A DNA stretch of 64,000 nt from Streptomyces sp. G-G2 (GCF_030063135.1 NZ_JASISO010000007.1:159332-223331); one strand, 5' to 3'; shown: positions 44,312-54,323, counted from the first letter of the stretch. Notes: a model not told the origin generated them from the letters alone. Program-made: numbers and translations.

Positions 44312-46591
44312 TCAACGGTCCACTGTCTCACCCGGGCCGGACCCGCTCGTGCTTTGCGGTCCGGTGTCCGGGCTCTCGTCACTCTGCTGCGTGCTCTCCT
44401 CGGTGACGGCACGCGCCGCGACGCGCTTGCGGCTGGCGTACATCTTGATGCCGGCCACGACGAGGAGCAGTACGCCGCCCGCGATGACGAGCATGACAGT
44501 GGGGGTGACCTCCGTCGCCTCCACGGTGAACTTGCGTTCCTTGCCGTAGGGGACGCCGTCCTTGGTGTAGAGCTGCGCGGTGACCTCGACGGGGCCGCTC
44601 GCGGTGGCGTTGGCGTTGAACTTCAGGCTCTGGCTGTGTTCCGCCTGGACGTTGACGTCCTTCTCGGCCATACCGTCGTTGTCGAACATCAGGCGCGTGG
44701 GGTTCGCGGACTTGAGCCGCAGGACCAGCCCGCGGACGTCCTGGACCAGGCTGTTCTGGATGGTCACCGGGATCGTCGCGCTGTGGCCGGACAGGGTGGC
44801 GTCGGACTTGGGGATCAGCTGGACCTGGTCGGTGAGCCCGATCAGGTACTGCTGGACCTCGCCGCGGTAGAGACCGGCCTCTTCGGGGTGGCCGCGCCAG
44901 GAGGTGGACATCTCCCGGTTGGTCGTGTTGCCGAAGGGGATCTCGACCCGGTCCGGCGCCGAGAGGATCACCTTGAAGTGGTCGAGCGCGGTCTGGGTGG
45001 TGCGGATCTCCTCGAACGCCGAGCGCGGCAGTTCCTGCTTGCTCAGCGCCTCGGGGTACTGGCCGGCGCCCGGCACCTGGGTGGCGGCGCCCGGGTCGGG
45101 CTTCGCGGCGGCGGCGGCATCGAGGTCGACGGGCTGGGCCCAGCGACCTGCCTGGAGGCCACGCAGGGCCGCGGCCATCGTCTGGACCTGGCTGGACGTG
45201 GGCGTCCGCTGCGGGGTGACCACGAAGCTGCGCTGCTCCTCGGTGCCCTGCTGGTTCAGCACGAGGCTCTGCGCGAGGAACTGCTGGACGGCGAGGATCG
45301 AGTTGCCCGCGCTCAGCATGTCGCCCTCGAAAGCGGTGGAGAGCCGGGCGTCGGCGACCACGGCGGTCGCTCCGGCGCCGATCGGGCGGGCGGCCGAGGG
45401 CGTGTACCCGAGGGCGGTGTTCTCCTGGAGGCTGTCGCTGCGGGTGAGGATGTTGTGGGCGCCGGCCGAGGTCGCCACGTTGACGATCGACGGATCGATG
45501 GCGCCGTCCACGGGCCAGGAGAAGTCGGTGGACGGTGTGACGTGCAGCACGGTCTCGACCGCCTGCTTCGCCTTGTCGGTGGCGGGCCGCAGCTGCCCCA
45601 GGGTCCCCGAGACGTCCTTGCCGCGGTGGGCGAGCGAGGCGAGGTCGGGGTCGGCGAAGGGCAGCGCGACGACCTTCTTGCCCTGTACGGCGGCTTCCAG
45701 CGCGCTCAGCCAGCGCTCGGCGACGGCCTTGTTCCGGCCCGGTACCGGCTTCCCTCCGGGAACCCGGACCCGGTAGCCCTTGGTCATCGCGTCGACCGTG
45801 TTGAGCAGGTCGGGGTCGATCACCCAGGTGATCGGCAGGTCCTTGCCGAGGGAGACCATCTGCTCCAGCCGCCCGCCCGGGCGCAGCTCGTCGGCGAGTT
45901 CGTCGTCCTCGAAGACGGGGGTCTGCAGCTCGTCGGATCCCGTCTCGGCCGTGAGGTGGACCCGGGAGATCAGCGGCCACACGTAGCTGAGCTGGGCCCG
46001 CCTCGCCGCGGTCTCGGGCTGCCAGGGCAGGAGGGTCCGCTGAATGCCGAGGACCTGTTCGGTGGGACGGTTCTCGCTCTCCCCCGACACCGAGACCCCG
46101 AGCTGGTAGACCCCGTCCTTGTCGAGCCCCAGCTTGTCGACCGGGACCTTCAGGGTGAACGGCTGGCTGTTCTTCGAGGGCAGGGCGGAGATCTTCGCCG
46201 AGAACGCGGCGTCGATCTCCGCGGGGTCGCCACCCGGCCGGAAACCGGCCCGGTCGGCGGCCTCACCGATGGCCTCGCGGTCACTGAGTACCGGGCCGAC
46301 CCGCAGACCCACGTGTGCCTCGGTGATCGTCTCGCGGCTGTTGTTGGTCACCGTGCCCGAGATGGTGAGCGTGTCGCCCTTCACCGGCGCGCTGGGCGTC
46401 AGCGTGTCCAGCTGGACATCGACGGCGCTGGAGGCGGAGGAGGCGTTCCCGGCGGCTCGCGCCGCCGGGGCTGGGGCGTAGACGAGGGCGGCGAGAACCG
46501 GTGTCCCGGTGAGCATGACGATCGTGCGCCGCAACCAGCGGCGCCGGACAGGGGCCGGAGCCGTCCCCTGGATGTCTGCCGCCTCGGCCAC
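44312..46591 (-). CDS. Exported DUF6049-family protein (759 aa)
   Basis: GTG 46591 gives VAEAADIQGTAPAPVRRRWL and then a signal segment TIVMLTGTPVLAALVYAPAP ending at A-R-A; in-frame upstream starts add only unstructured residues. The large extracytoplasmic body (about 45-690) has a beta-sandwich first part (VDVQLDTLTPSAPVKGDTLT) and a middle alpha/beta domain (ITWVIDPDLLNTVDAMTKGY). A membrane helix (VMLVIAGGVLLLVVAGIKMY) and a short basic-then-acidic cytoplasmic tail end it. 46 bp before murJ, so a surface role in cell-wall assembly is likely; function not established. Confidence 0.85.
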   Translation of the reverse strand: MAEAADIQGTAPAPVRRRWLRRTIVMLTGTPVLAALVYAPAPAARAAGNASSASSAVDVQLDTLTPSAPVKGDTLTISGTVTNNSRETITEAHVGLRVGPVLSDREAIGEAADRAGFRPGGDPAEIDAAFSAKISALPSKNSQPFTLKVPVDKLGLDKDGVYQLGVSVSGESENRPTEQVLGIQRTLLPWQPETAARRAQLSYVWPLISRVHLTAETGSDELQTPVFEDDELADELRPGGRLEQMVSLGKDLPITWVIDPDLLNTVDAMTKGYRVRVPGGKPVPGRNKAVAERWLSALEAAVQGKKVVALPFADPDLASLAHRGKDVSGTLGQLRPATDKAKQAVETVLHVTPSTDFSWPVDGAIDPSIVNVATSAGAHNILTRSDSLQENTALGYTPSAARPIGAGATAVVADARLSTAFEGDMLSAGNSILAVQQFLAQSLVLNQQGTEEQRSFVVTPQRTPTSSQVQTMAAALRGLQAGRWAQPVDLDAAAAAKPDPGAATQVPGAGQYPEALSKQELPRSAFEEIRTTQTALDHFKVILSAPDRVEIPFGNTTNREMSTSWRGHPEEAGLYRGEVQQYLIGLTDQVQLIPKSDATLSGHSATIPVTIQNSLVQDVRGLVLRLKSANPTRLMFDNDGMAEKDVNVQAEHSQSLKFNANATASGPVEVTAQLYTKDGVPYGKERKFTVEATEVTPTVMLVIAGGVLLLVVAGIKMYASRKRVAARAVTEESTQQSDESPDTGPQSTSGSGPGETVDR

Positions 46592-46775
46592 GCGCCCGCC
46601 CGTCCTCGAAGTGTCAGTGGTCGTCGTTTGTACGTCCACGCATGGTAACGAGGCCCGCTGTGCGCGAGTGCCGCGCCTTGCTCCACATGATCGGGTCCGC
46701 ATGGCGGGCGCGCTGTGCCGGGGTGCCCATAAAGGAGGAAGCCCATGCCGGGCGGGGCACGTACCCTTTTCAGTT

Positions 46776-48218
46776 GTGCCGAACGCCAACGAAGACAACC
46801 CCAGTGCCCTGAGTCAGGTGCAGCACCGCGCGGTCAGTGAACTGCTGCGGGTCGCCCCTGTCGCCGATGATCTCGGCCGCCGTTTCCAGGAGGCGGGGTT
46901 CAGCCTCGCGCTGGTCGGCGGGTCCGTTCGCGACGCGCTGCTCGGGCGCCTCGGCAACGACCTCGACTTCACCACCGACGCCCGCCCCGAGGATGTACTC
47001 AAGATCGTCCGTCCGTGGGCGGACTCCGTCTGGGACGTCGGCATCGCCTTCGGCACGGTCGGAGCGCACAAGGGCGGCTTCCAGATCGAGGTGACCACCT
47101 ACCGGTCCGAGGCCTACGACCGCACCTCGCGCAAGCCCGAGGTCTCCTACGGCGACTCCATCGAGCAGGACCTGGTCCGCCGCGATTTCACGGTCAACGC
47201 CATGGCCCTGGCGCTTCCGCAGCAGCGGTTCATCGACCCGCACGGCGGTCTGGAGGACCTGGAGGCCCGTGTCCTGCGGACCCCGGGAACCCCCGAGGAC
47301 TCCTTCTCCGACGACCCGCTGCGCATGATGCGGGCCGCCCGGTTCGCCGCGCAGCTGGACTTCGAGGTCGCGCCCGAGGTCGTCGCCGCGATGAAGGCGA
47401 TGTCCGAGCGGATCGAGATCGTCTCGGCCGAGCGGGTCCAGGCCGAGCTGAACAAGCTCCTGCTCTCGGACCGTCCCCGGCTGGGCCTGGGCCTGCTCGT
47501 CGACACGGGCCTGGCCGACCGGGTACTGCCGGAGCTGCCCGCGCTGCGCCTGGAGAGCGATGAGCACCACCGGCACAAGGACGTCTACGACCACTCGCTG
47601 ATCGTGCTGGAGCAGGCGATCGACCTGGAGGAGAACGGCCCCGACCTCGTGCTGCGGCTGTCCGCCCTGCTCCATGACATCGGCAAGCCCCGGACCCGGC
47701 GCTTCGAGAGCGACGGCCGCGTCTCCTTCCACCACCACGAGATGGTGGGCGCGAAGATGACCAAGAAGCGCATGGCGGCGCTGAAGTACTCCAACGACAT
47801 GGTCAAGGACGTCTCCCGGCTGGTGGAGCTGCACCTGCGCTTCCACGGTTACGGAGCGGGCGAATGGACGGACTCCGCGGTCCGCCGCTACGTCCGTGAC
47901 GCCGGACCGCTGCTGGAGCGGCTGCACAAGCTGACCCGCTCGGACTGCACCACGCGCAACAAGCGCAAGGCCAACGCGCTCTCGCACGCCTACGACGGCC
48001 TGGAGACGCGGATCGCGCAGCTCCAGGAGCAGGAGGAGCTGGACTCGATCCGGCCCGACCTGGACGGCAACGAGATCATGCGGGTCCTTGACGTCGGCCC
48101 CGGCCCGGTGATCGGCAAGGCCTACGCCTTCCTGCTGGAGCTGCGCCTGGAGAACGGCCCCATGGAGCGGGACGCGGCGGTCGCGGCCCTCAAGGAGTGG
48201 TGGGCCGCCGAGAACTGA
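46776..48218 (+). CDS. pcnA: CCA-adding tRNA nucleotidyltransferase
   Basis: 480 aa from GTG 46776. Adds or repairs the 3' CCA end of tRNAs, essential here because neither tRNA in the window encodes CCA. Nucleotidyltransferase head: LVGGSVRDALLGR with catalytic D62-L-D64; RRDFTVNAMAL; DDPLRMMRAARFAAQL. HD domain LLHDIGKP (His300-Asp301), found in the long actinobacterial form. No Shine-Dalgarno precedes the start; a TACCCT hexamer 8 nt upstream suggests a leaderless message. Divergent from the DUF6049 gene. Confidence 0.94.
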   Translation: MPNANEDNPSALSQVQHRAVSELLRVAPVADDLGRRFQEAGFSLALVGGSVRDALLGRLGNDLDFTTDARPEDVLKIVRPWADSVWDVGIAFGTVGAHKGGFQIEVTTYRSEAYDRTSRKPEVSYGDSIEQDLVRRDFTVNAMALALPQQRFIDPHGGLEDLEARVLRTPGTPEDSFSDDPLRMMRAARFAAQLDFEVAPEVVAAMKAMSERIEIVSAERVQAELNKLLLSDRPRLGLGLLVDTGLADRVLPELPALRLESDEHHRHKDVYDHSLIVLEQAIDLEENGPDLVLRLSALLHDIGKPRTRRFESDGRVSFHHHEMVGAKMTKKRMAALKYSNDMVKDVSRLVELHLRFHGYGAGEWTDSAVRRYVRDAGPLLERLHKLTRSDCTTRNKRKANALSHAYDGLETRIAQLQEQEELDSIRPDLDGNEIMRVLDVGPGPVIGKAYAFLLELRLENGPMERDAAVAALKEWWAAEN

Positions 48219-48237
48219 GCCCGCAGGCGACGGGTGA

Positions 48238-48273
48238 CCGCCGTCGATGTTTCACGTGAAACATCGACGGCGG
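48238..48273. promoter_or_regulatory. parS site 5 within a 36-bp perfect palindrome
   Basis: The 14-bp parS (48249-48262) is extended symmetrically by 11 bp on each side (CCGCCGTCGAT...). It lies 19 bp after the pcnA stop and would form a terminator hairpin in that transcript, so one sequence may serve both segregation and termination. Confidence 0.9.
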
Positions 48274-48307
48274 GGCCGATGTCGATCGGAGCTCGGTCAG
48301 GGGCGAT

Positions 48308-48321
48308 GTTTCACGTGAAAC
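48308..48321. promoter_or_regulatory. parS site 6 (overlaps stop codon of MFS gene)
   Basis: Exact GTTTCACGTGAAAC; the minus-strand MFS transporter gene ends inside it (CGT-TTC-ACG-TGA). Confidence 0.95.
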
Positions 48322-49594
48322 GTCGTCCTCGCCGGAACAGCATCACGGCGGTCACCGCGTAGAGCGCGGCCACGCCCAGGATCAGCGGGACGGATTTCCC
48401 GTCGAGCGGCAGGACGAGCGAGGCGGCCGCGGCCGCTCCGACGAACGCGACGTTGAACAGCACGTCGTAGACGGAGAAGACCCGGCCGCGGTACTCGTCG
48501 TCCACACGGGACTGGACGACCGTGTCAGTGGCGATCTTCGCTCCCTGGGTGGCGAGACCCAGCACGAACGCGGCGACCAGCATCGGGCCGGGCGCGAAGA
48601 ACAGACCGAGACTCGGCACCAGGACCGCCGCGGCGGCAGCGCACAGCGTGATCCAGCCCCGGGTGCCGAGACGTCCCACCAGCCACGGCGTGACGACGGC
48701 GGCCGTGAAGAACCCGGCCCCGGAGACCCCGACGGCCACGCCCAGCAGGGCGAGACCGTCCGACTCGTTGTCCGTCCACGCGTAGCGGCACAGGGTCAGC
48801 AGGGTCACCGTCAGCGCCCCGTAGCAGAACCGCATCGCGGTCATCGCGGTCAGCGCTTGGGCCGCGTCCCGGCGTTCGTACAGATGTCGCAGCCCCTGTG
48901 CCATCCCCCGCGCGGTCGAGGAAATGCCCTCGGTCACCGAGGGATGCCGGTGGGCGGGTGCGCGGTCGGGGCCGAGGAGCCCGATGCCCAGGCGCAGGGA
49001 GACGAGAGCGGCGCACAGGTAGAGGGCCGCGCCGAGCAGGACGACGACGGCATTGGACTCGGCGGCGAGCAGCCGGACGAGAAAGGCGAGTCCCCCGCCC
49101 GAGGTCGCCGCGAGCGTTCCGGCGGTCGGTGAGAGGGCGTTGGCGGTCACCAGCTGGTCCGCGCCGACCACACGGGGCAGCGATGCCGAGAGCCCGGCCA
49201 GGACGAAGCGGTTGACCGCCGTCACGGAGAGCGCGGAGGCGTAGAACAGCCAGTCGGGCACCTGCGCGACGATCAGCATCCCGGTGACACAGGCCAGGAA
49301 GGCGCGGAGCAGGTTGCCGTAGAGGAAGACCTGGCGGCGGGGCCAGCGGTCCAGCAGCACGCCCGCGAAGGGGCCGATCGCCGAATAGGGCAGCAGCAGG
49401 ACGGCCATGGCCGAAGCGATGGCCGCGGGCGAAGCCTGCTTCTCGGGGGAGAACACCACATAGGTGGCGAGCGCGACCTGGTAGACGCCGTCGGCCGCCT
49501 GGGACAGCAGCCGCACGCCGAGCAGATTGCGGAAATCCCTCAGGCGCAGGAGTACGCGCAGATCACCTACGACAGGCATGTGGGCAAGGGTCAC
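48311..49594 (-). CDS. Major facilitator superfamily transporter (up to 427 aa)
   Basis: Twelve hydrophobic segments in two halves; the motif-A-like loop is GVLLDRWPRRQVFLYGN after helix 2. The start is GTG 49594 or ATG 49579; neither has a clear ribosome site. Resembles the MFS_3/enterobactin-exporter-like group (RDFRNLLGVRLLSQAADGVY start). Substrate unknown. The last four residues come from parS site 6. Follows ino1 after a strong terminator. Confidence 0.85.
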   Translation of the reverse strand: MTLAHMPVVGDLRVLLRLRDFRNLLGVRLLSQAADGVYQVALATYVVFSPEKQASPAAIASAMAVLLLPYSAIGPFAGVLLDRWPRRQVFLYGNLLRAFLACVTGMLIVAQVPDWLFYASALSVTAVNRFVLAGLSASLPRVVGADQLVTANALSPTAGTLAATSGGGLAFLVRLLAAESNAVVVLLGAALYLCAALVSLRLGIGLLGPDRAPAHRHPSVTEGISSTARGMAQGLRHLYERRDAAQALTAMTAMRFCYGALTVTLLTLCRYAWTDNESDGLALLGVAVGVSGAGFFTAAVVTPWLVGRLGTRGWITLCAAAAAVLVPSLGLFFAPGPMLVAAFVLGLATQGAKIATDTVVQSRVDDEYRGRVFSVYDVLFNVAFVGAAAAASLVLPLDGKSVPLILGVAALYAVTAVMLFRRGRRFT

Positions 49595-49598
49595 ATAC

Positions 49599-49637
49599 GC
49601 GGAGGGTCCCCGGGCACATTGCCTGGGGACCCTCCGC
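49599..49637 (-). terminator. Terminator after ino1
   Basis: 18-bp stem with one mismatch (GCGGAGGGTCCCCGGGCA at 49599-49616 with 49620-49637), 3-nt loop, about 60 bp past the ino1 stop and overlapping the leader of the MFS gene. Confidence 0.8.
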
Positions 49638-49694
49638 GGAAGAACAGTCGACGTCCAAGTGGCCGGAGACCCTTGGCATCGCGCTGTGTCCTGC

Positions 49695-50777
49695 TTAGCG
49701 CTCGACCTCGCCCTTGATGAACTTCTCGACGTTCGCGAAGGCCTCGTCGTCGAAGTACTGCACCGGCGGGGACTTCATGAAGTAGCTGGAAGCCGACAGG
49801 ATCGGGCCACCGATACCGCGGTCCTTGGCGATCTTCGCGGCGCGGACGGCGTCGATGATGACACCGGCGGAGTTCGGGGAGTCCCACACCTCGAGCTTGT
49901 ACTCGAGGTTCAGCGGAACGTCACCGAAGGCGCGACCCTCGAGGCGGACGTACGCCCACTTGCGGTCGTCGAGCCACGCGACGTAGTCGGACGGGCCGAT
50001 GTGGACGTTCTTCTCGCCCAGGTCGCGGTCCGGGATCTGCGAGGTGACGGCCTGCGTCTTCGAGATCTTCTTGGACTCGAGGCGGTCACGCTCGAGCATG
50101 TTCTTGAAGTCCATGTTGCCGCCGACGTTGAGCTGCATGGTGCGCTCAAGACGGACACCGCGGTCTTCGAACAGCTTCGCCATCACGCGGTGCGTGATGG
50201 TCGCGCCGACCTGGGACTTGATGTCGTCACCGATGATCGGGACGCCCGCCTCGGTGAACTTGTCCGCCCACTCCTTGGTACCGGCGATGAAGACCGGGAG
50301 AGCGTTGACGAACGCGACCTTGGCGTCGATGGCGCACTGCGCGTAGAACTTCGCGGCGGCCTCGGAACCGACGGGCAGGTAGCAGACCAGAACGTCGACC
50401 TGCTTGTCCTTGAGGACCTTGACGATGTCGACCGGGGCCTCGGGGGACTCCTCGATGGTCATCCGGTAGTACTTGCCCAGGCCGTCCAGGGTGTGGCCGC
50501 GCTGAACGGTCACGCCCTTGTTGGGGACGTCGCAGATCTTGATCGTGTTGTTCTCGCTGGCGCCGATGGCGTCCGAAAGGTCGAGGCCGACCTTCTTCGC
50601 GTCGACGTCGAAGGCGGCAACGAACTCGACGTCGCGGACGTGGTAGTCGCCGAACTGGACGTGCATGAGGCCGGGGACCTTGGCCGCCGGGTCGGCGTCC
50701 TTGTAGTACTCGACGCCCTGCACCAGCGAGGCGGCGCAGTTGCCCACGCCGACGATGGCTACGCGAACCGAACCCAT
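49695..50777 (-). CDS. ino1: Inositol-3-phosphate synthase
   Basis: 360 aa from ATG 50777. NAD-dependent conversion of glucose 6-phosphate to inositol 3-phosphate, feeding phosphatidylinositol and mycothiol. NAD motif [16 protein letters not shown]; conserved [47 protein letters not shown] and [13 protein letters not shown]. Length and motifs match the short bacterial-type enzyme. The padR gene lies 49 bp upstream in the same direction. Confidence 0.95.
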   Translation of the reverse strand: MGSVRVAIVGVGNCAASLVQGVEYYKDADPAAKVPGLMHVQFGDYHVRDVEFVAAFDVDAKKVGLDLSDAIGASENNTIKICDVPNKGVTVQRGHTLDGLGKYYRMTIEESPEAPVDIVKVLKDKQVDVLVCYLPVGSEAAAKFYAQCAIDAKVAFVNALPVFIAGTKEWADKFTEAGVPIIGDDIKSQVGATITHRVMAKLFEDRGVRLERTMQLNVGGNMDFKNMLERDRLESKKISKTQAVTSQIPDRDLGEKNVHIGPSDYVAWLDDRKWAYVRLEGRAFGDVPLNLEYKLEVWDSPNSAGVIIDAVRAAKIAKDRGIGGPILSASSYFMKSPPVQYFDDEAFANVEKFIKGEVER

Positions 50778-50826
50778 TCCGGTTGCTCCCTGTTTGTTCT
50801 CGGACGAGGCCTGCGAATGCAGGGCC

Positions 50827-51429
50827 TCATTTTGCAGTTTCGTCGGACGAGCCGGGTCGTCTCCGATCCCGTCCCGCCCGCTCGCTCTCGATCAGCTCGT
50901 TCAGCCAGCGCACTTCGCGCTCCACGGATTCCATGCCGTGACGCTGCAGCTCAAGGGTGTAGTCGTCGAGGCGCTCCCGCGTACGGGCGAGCGAGGTGCG
51001 CATCTTCTCCAGGCGCTCCTCCAGCCGGCTGCGGCGGCCCTCCAGCACCCGCATGCGCACGTCCCGTTCGGTCTGACCGAAGAACGCGAAGCGGGCGGCG
51101 AAGGACTCGTCCTCCCAGGTATCGGGGCCGGTGTGGGAGAGCAGCTCCTCGAAGTGCTCCTTGCCCGCTGCCGTCAACCGGTAGACGATCTTGGCGCGGC
51201 GCCCTGCGAGTGAAGCGGCGAGCGCGTCTTCCAGGGCGTTGCCCGGTTCTTCGATCAACCACCCGTTGGCGACGAGCGTCTTGAGGCAGGGATAGAGCGT
51301 TCCGTAGCTGAACGCACGGAACACCCCCAGCGAGGTATTGAGCCGTTTGCGCAGCTCATAGCCGTGCATGGGGGACTCGCGAAGCAGGCCGAGGACAGCG
51401 AACTCGAGAATGCCTGAGCGCCGACTCAT
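50827..51429 (-). CDS. PadR-family transcriptional regulator (200 aa)
   Basis: ATG 51429. Winged helix at the N-terminus: [20 protein letters not shown], then [20 protein letters not shown], the P-S-x-G-T-L-Y-P-like recognition helix of PadR. A C-terminal coiled-coil dimer domain follows (about 125-185: [20 protein letters not shown]). A perfect palindrome lies 42 bp upstream of the start and is its probable operator. It may also control ino1, downstream in the same direction. Confidence 0.88.
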   Translation of the reverse strand: MSRRSGILEFAVLGLLRESPMHGYELRKRLNTSLGVFRAFSYGTLYPCLKTLVANGWLIEEPGNALEDALAASLAGRRAKIVYRLTAAGKEHFEELLSHTGPDTWEDESFAARFAFFGQTERDVRMRVLEGRRSRLEERLEKMRTSLARTRERLDDYTLELQRHGMESVEREVRWLNELIESERAGRDRRRPGSSDETAK

Positions 51430-51470
51430 CTGCCTGCTTCCTCCTCGCCCCTGAGTCTTTATGCCGAGCT

Positions 51471-51491
51471 GATGTATCGACTCGATACATC
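51471..51491. promoter_or_regulatory. Probable PadR operator
   Basis: Perfect palindrome GATGTATCGA-C-TCGATACATC, arms 51471-51480 and 51482-51491. The ATGTATC...GATACAT form resembles PadR-type operators. It stands between padR and the divergent penicillin-binding protein gene, and may regulate both. Confidence 0.75.
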
Positions 51492-51703
51492 CAGACGATA
51501 GAACGGGCGGCCCGTTACGACAAGGGGAGACGTGGTGACCGGCGTCACATCACTAATTCGTGGGAGGCGAGTTGCCTGATTTGGGGTGAACTTCGGCACT
51601 GATCAGGTTTTGAGCCTGCGTAGTCTGTCCGCCATGACACCGGGGGAACCGGAATACGCCTGCCGCTTCCAGGCCACTCGCCTGCCCGAGGAGTAGTCGT
51701 TCG

Positions 51704-54235
51704 ATGAGCGAGCACCGCCGCAAACCGCCGCAGCAGCAAGGTGGTGGACGTGCTGCGGCCCGTCGGGCCGCCCAACAGCGCCCCGGCAGGGGCAGCACGC
51801 CCGGGCGTGACGCCCCTACCGCCACGCCCAGCGGCCCGTACGCAGACCAGTCGGCACCCGGCGGTCGCGCCGGAGCCCGCAACGGAGCCCGAGGGCCGGG
51901 GGCGGGCCGCGGCGTGGGCCAGGGGCCCGGCCGCAAGAGCAAGCGGTTCATCAACTACCCGCGTTCCGACAAGGACGGCTGGAAGCGCTTCCTGCCCTCC
52001 TGGAAGCTCGTCGGAGGCACCACCCTGGGCTTCTTCGCCGTGATCACGGCCGGTACGGGCATCGGTATCGCGATGGTGGGCACCCCCGACGCGAACAAGG
52101 CCGCCAAGGCCCAGAACAACGTCTTCTACTGGGCCGACGGCAGCCAGATGGTCGCGACCGGCAGTTCGATCAACCGGCAGATCGTGCCCATCGACAGGAT
52201 CCCGCGCTCCATGCGGAACGCGGTGATCTCGGCGGAGAACGAGTCCTTCGATTCGGACAAGGGCGTCGACCCCATGGGCATCGCCCGTGCCGTGGTCAAC
52301 ATGGCCAAGGGCGGTTCGACCCAGGGCGGCTCGACCATCACCCAGCAGTACGTGAAGAACACCTTCCTGGACTCCGACCAGACGCTCAAGCGGAAGGTCA
52401 CGGAGCTCTTCATCTCGATAAAACTGGGTGTCACCGCGGAGAAGGACACGATCCTCGCGGGCTACCTCAACACGGCCTACTACGGACGGGACGCCTACGG
52501 CATCCAGGCCGCCTCCCGCGCGTACTTCGACAAGGACTCCGACCAGCTGACCCCCTCCGAAGGCGCGTTCCTCGCCTCGGTACTCAAGGGCCCCAACCTC
52601 TACAACCCGGACGGCGGCATCGGATCCGCGGCCACCCCCGAGGCCAACACCAAGCGCGCGATGAGCCGCTGGTCCTGGGTGCTGGACCGTGAGGTCGCCG
52701 TGGGCCGGATGGACCAGGCCGAGCGGGACAAGTACCGGGAGTTCCCCAAGCTCGTGGACTCCGCGCAGGCCCGCTCCCTCGGGGGCCAGACCGGCTACCT
52801 GGTGGAGACGGCCAAGCAGTACGTGATGAAAACCAAGGGGATCACCGCCGAACAGATGGCCCTCGGTGGCTACAAGATCACCACCACCTTCCAGAAGCCG
52901 AAGGTGGACGCGCTGGTCAAGGCCGTCGAGGACACCCGCAACGACTTCCTGGACGAGAAGGCGCGCCCGGAGTACGACACCTTCGTCCAGTTCGGCGCCG
53001 CCTCCGTGGACGTGAACACCGGAGCCGTCGTGGCCATCTACGGCGGCCCCGGCTGGGACAAGAAGCACTTCACCAACAACGCGAACACCATCGGCGTCCC
53101 GGTCGGCTCGACCTGGAAGCCCTTCGTGCTGGCCGCGGCCCTGGAGTACGGCACCCAGAACTCCAAAGGCAAGGGCCTCTCCGTCGACAGCAAGTACAAC
53201 GGCAACGACCTCACGGTGATCAACAACCGCGAGGGCAAGCCGCTGCGCTCCGCCGACGGCACGCCGTTCAAGCAGAAGAACGAGAGCACCACCCCGTACG
53301 GGTACGTGACCCTCAACGAGGCGATGGAGAAGTCCATCAACTCGCCGTTCGCCCAGCTCGTCTTCGACGTCGGCCACGACAAGGTGCGCGGGGTGGCCAA
53401 GGCCTCCGGCATCCTGGAAGACTCGATGGACCCGGCCGACAACGCCTCGTTCGCGCTCGGCACCTCGACCCCTTCGGCCATCCGCATGGCCGACGCCTAC
53501 GCCACCTTCGCGGCCTCCGGCACCCATCACGAGCCCTTCTCCGTCACCGAGGTGCTCAAGAACGGTGAGAAAGTGTCCGGCTTCGAGCAGCCCAAGGCCC
53601 AGCGGGCCATGGACAACTCCATCGCCGACAACGTCACCAAGGTCCTCACCAACGTCATCCAGAACGGCACCGGCACCAAGGCCAAGAAGCTCGGCCGCCC
53701 CGCCGCGGGCAAGACCGGCACCACCGACCAGAACAAGTCGGCCTGGTTCGTCGGCTACACCCCCCAGCTGTCGACCGCCGTCACCCTGTTCCGCAACGAC
53801 CCGAACTCGGCGGACAAGAAGCTGATGTCCATGAACAAGGTGGGCGGTGTCGACTCCATCCACGGTGGTGACATCCCCGCGGTGATCTGGACCGAGTACA
53901 TGAAGGCCGCGCTCAACGGCACCGCGTCCAAGGACTTCCCCGAGGCCGAGGACATCGGTGTGACGGCGGACGCCGCGGGTGCTCCCACCCCCACGCCCAC
54001 CCCGTCGCCCTCGCCGTCCCCGTCGCCGTCCCCGTCCCCGTCGCCCTCGCCGTCCCCGACCCCGTCTCCGACCCCGTCCCAGGGCGGCAAGCCCACCTGC
54101 AAGCCGTGGAACCTCTACTGCGACCCGTCGAACCCGACCGACGGTCCGACTCCGAGTCCCACTCCATCGAAGACGCCCAAGCCCGGCAGACCGGGTGGCA
54201 GCATCTGGGGACCCACGGGCGCCGACACGGGCTGA
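51704..54235 (+). CDS. Bifunctional class A penicillin-binding protein (843 aa)
   Basis: ATG 51704 with CGAGGAG upstream. A basic Gln/Gly/Pro-rich cytoplasmic tail of about 95 residues, membrane helix about 107-127, glycosyltransferase 51 domain (SAENESFDSDKGVDPMGIAR, GGSTITQQYVKN), transpeptidase domain with active S469-T-W-K472, S-I-N-S-P-F box and K670-T-G-T. The last ~110 residues are Pro-Ser/Pro-Thr repeats then Pro-rich. Polymerises and cross-links peptidoglycan. Divergent from padR across the operator. Confidence 0.93.
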   Translation: MSEHRRKPPQQQGGGRAAARRAAQQRPGRGSTPGRDAPTATPSGPYADQSAPGGRAGARNGARGPGAGRGVGQGPGRKSKRFINYPRSDKDGWKRFLPSWKLVGGTTLGFFAVITAGTGIGIAMVGTPDANKAAKAQNNVFYWADGSQMVATGSSINRQIVPIDRIPRSMRNAVISAENESFDSDKGVDPMGIARAVVNMAKGGSTQGGSTITQQYVKNTFLDSDQTLKRKVTELFISIKLGVTAEKDTILAGYLNTAYYGRDAYGIQAASRAYFDKDSDQLTPSEGAFLASVLKGPNLYNPDGGIGSAATPEANTKRAMSRWSWVLDREVAVGRMDQAERDKYREFPKLVDSAQARSLGGQTGYLVETAKQYVMKTKGITAEQMALGGYKITTTFQKPKVDALVKAVEDTRNDFLDEKARPEYDTFVQFGAASVDVNTGAVVAIYGGPGWDKKHFTNNANTIGVPVGSTWKPFVLAAALEYGTQNSKGKGLSVDSKYNGNDLTVINNREGKPLRSADGTPFKQKNESTTPYGYVTLNEAMEKSINSPFAQLVFDVGHDKVRGVAKASGILEDSMDPADNASFALGTSTPSAIRMADAYATFAASGTHHEPFSVTEVLKNGEKVSGFEQPKAQRAMDNSIADNVTKVLTNVIQNGTGTKAKKLGRPAAGKTGTTDQNKSAWFVGYTPQLSTAVTLFRNDPNSADKKLMSMNKVGGVDSIHGGDIPAVIWTEYMKAALNGTASKDFPEAEDIGVTADAAGAPTPTPTPSPSPSPSPSPSPSPSPSPTPSPTPSQGGKPTCKPWNLYCDPSNPTDGPTPSPTPSKTPKPGRPGGSIWGPTGADTG

Positions 54236-54256
54236 TCCGCCCCCCCCGTGTTTTCC

Positions 54257-54288
54257 GAGGGCCGTCGCACTCCGGTGCGGCGGCCCTC
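54257..54288 (+). terminator. Terminator after the penicillin-binding protein gene
   Basis: 14-bp stem with one mismatch: GAGGGCCGTCGCAC (54257-54270) and GTGCGGCGGCCCTC (54275-54288), preceded by a T-tract, 21 bp after the stop. Confidence 0.7.
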
Positions 54289-54323
54289 GCCGCACACACC
54301 GCGCCGTACGGCAGGATGAGCGC

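Noticed and set aside
53985..54080. CRISPR-like or satellite repeat at the end of the penicillin-binding protein gene
   Set aside because: It is the coding repeat for Pro-Ser/Pro-Thr; no spacers.
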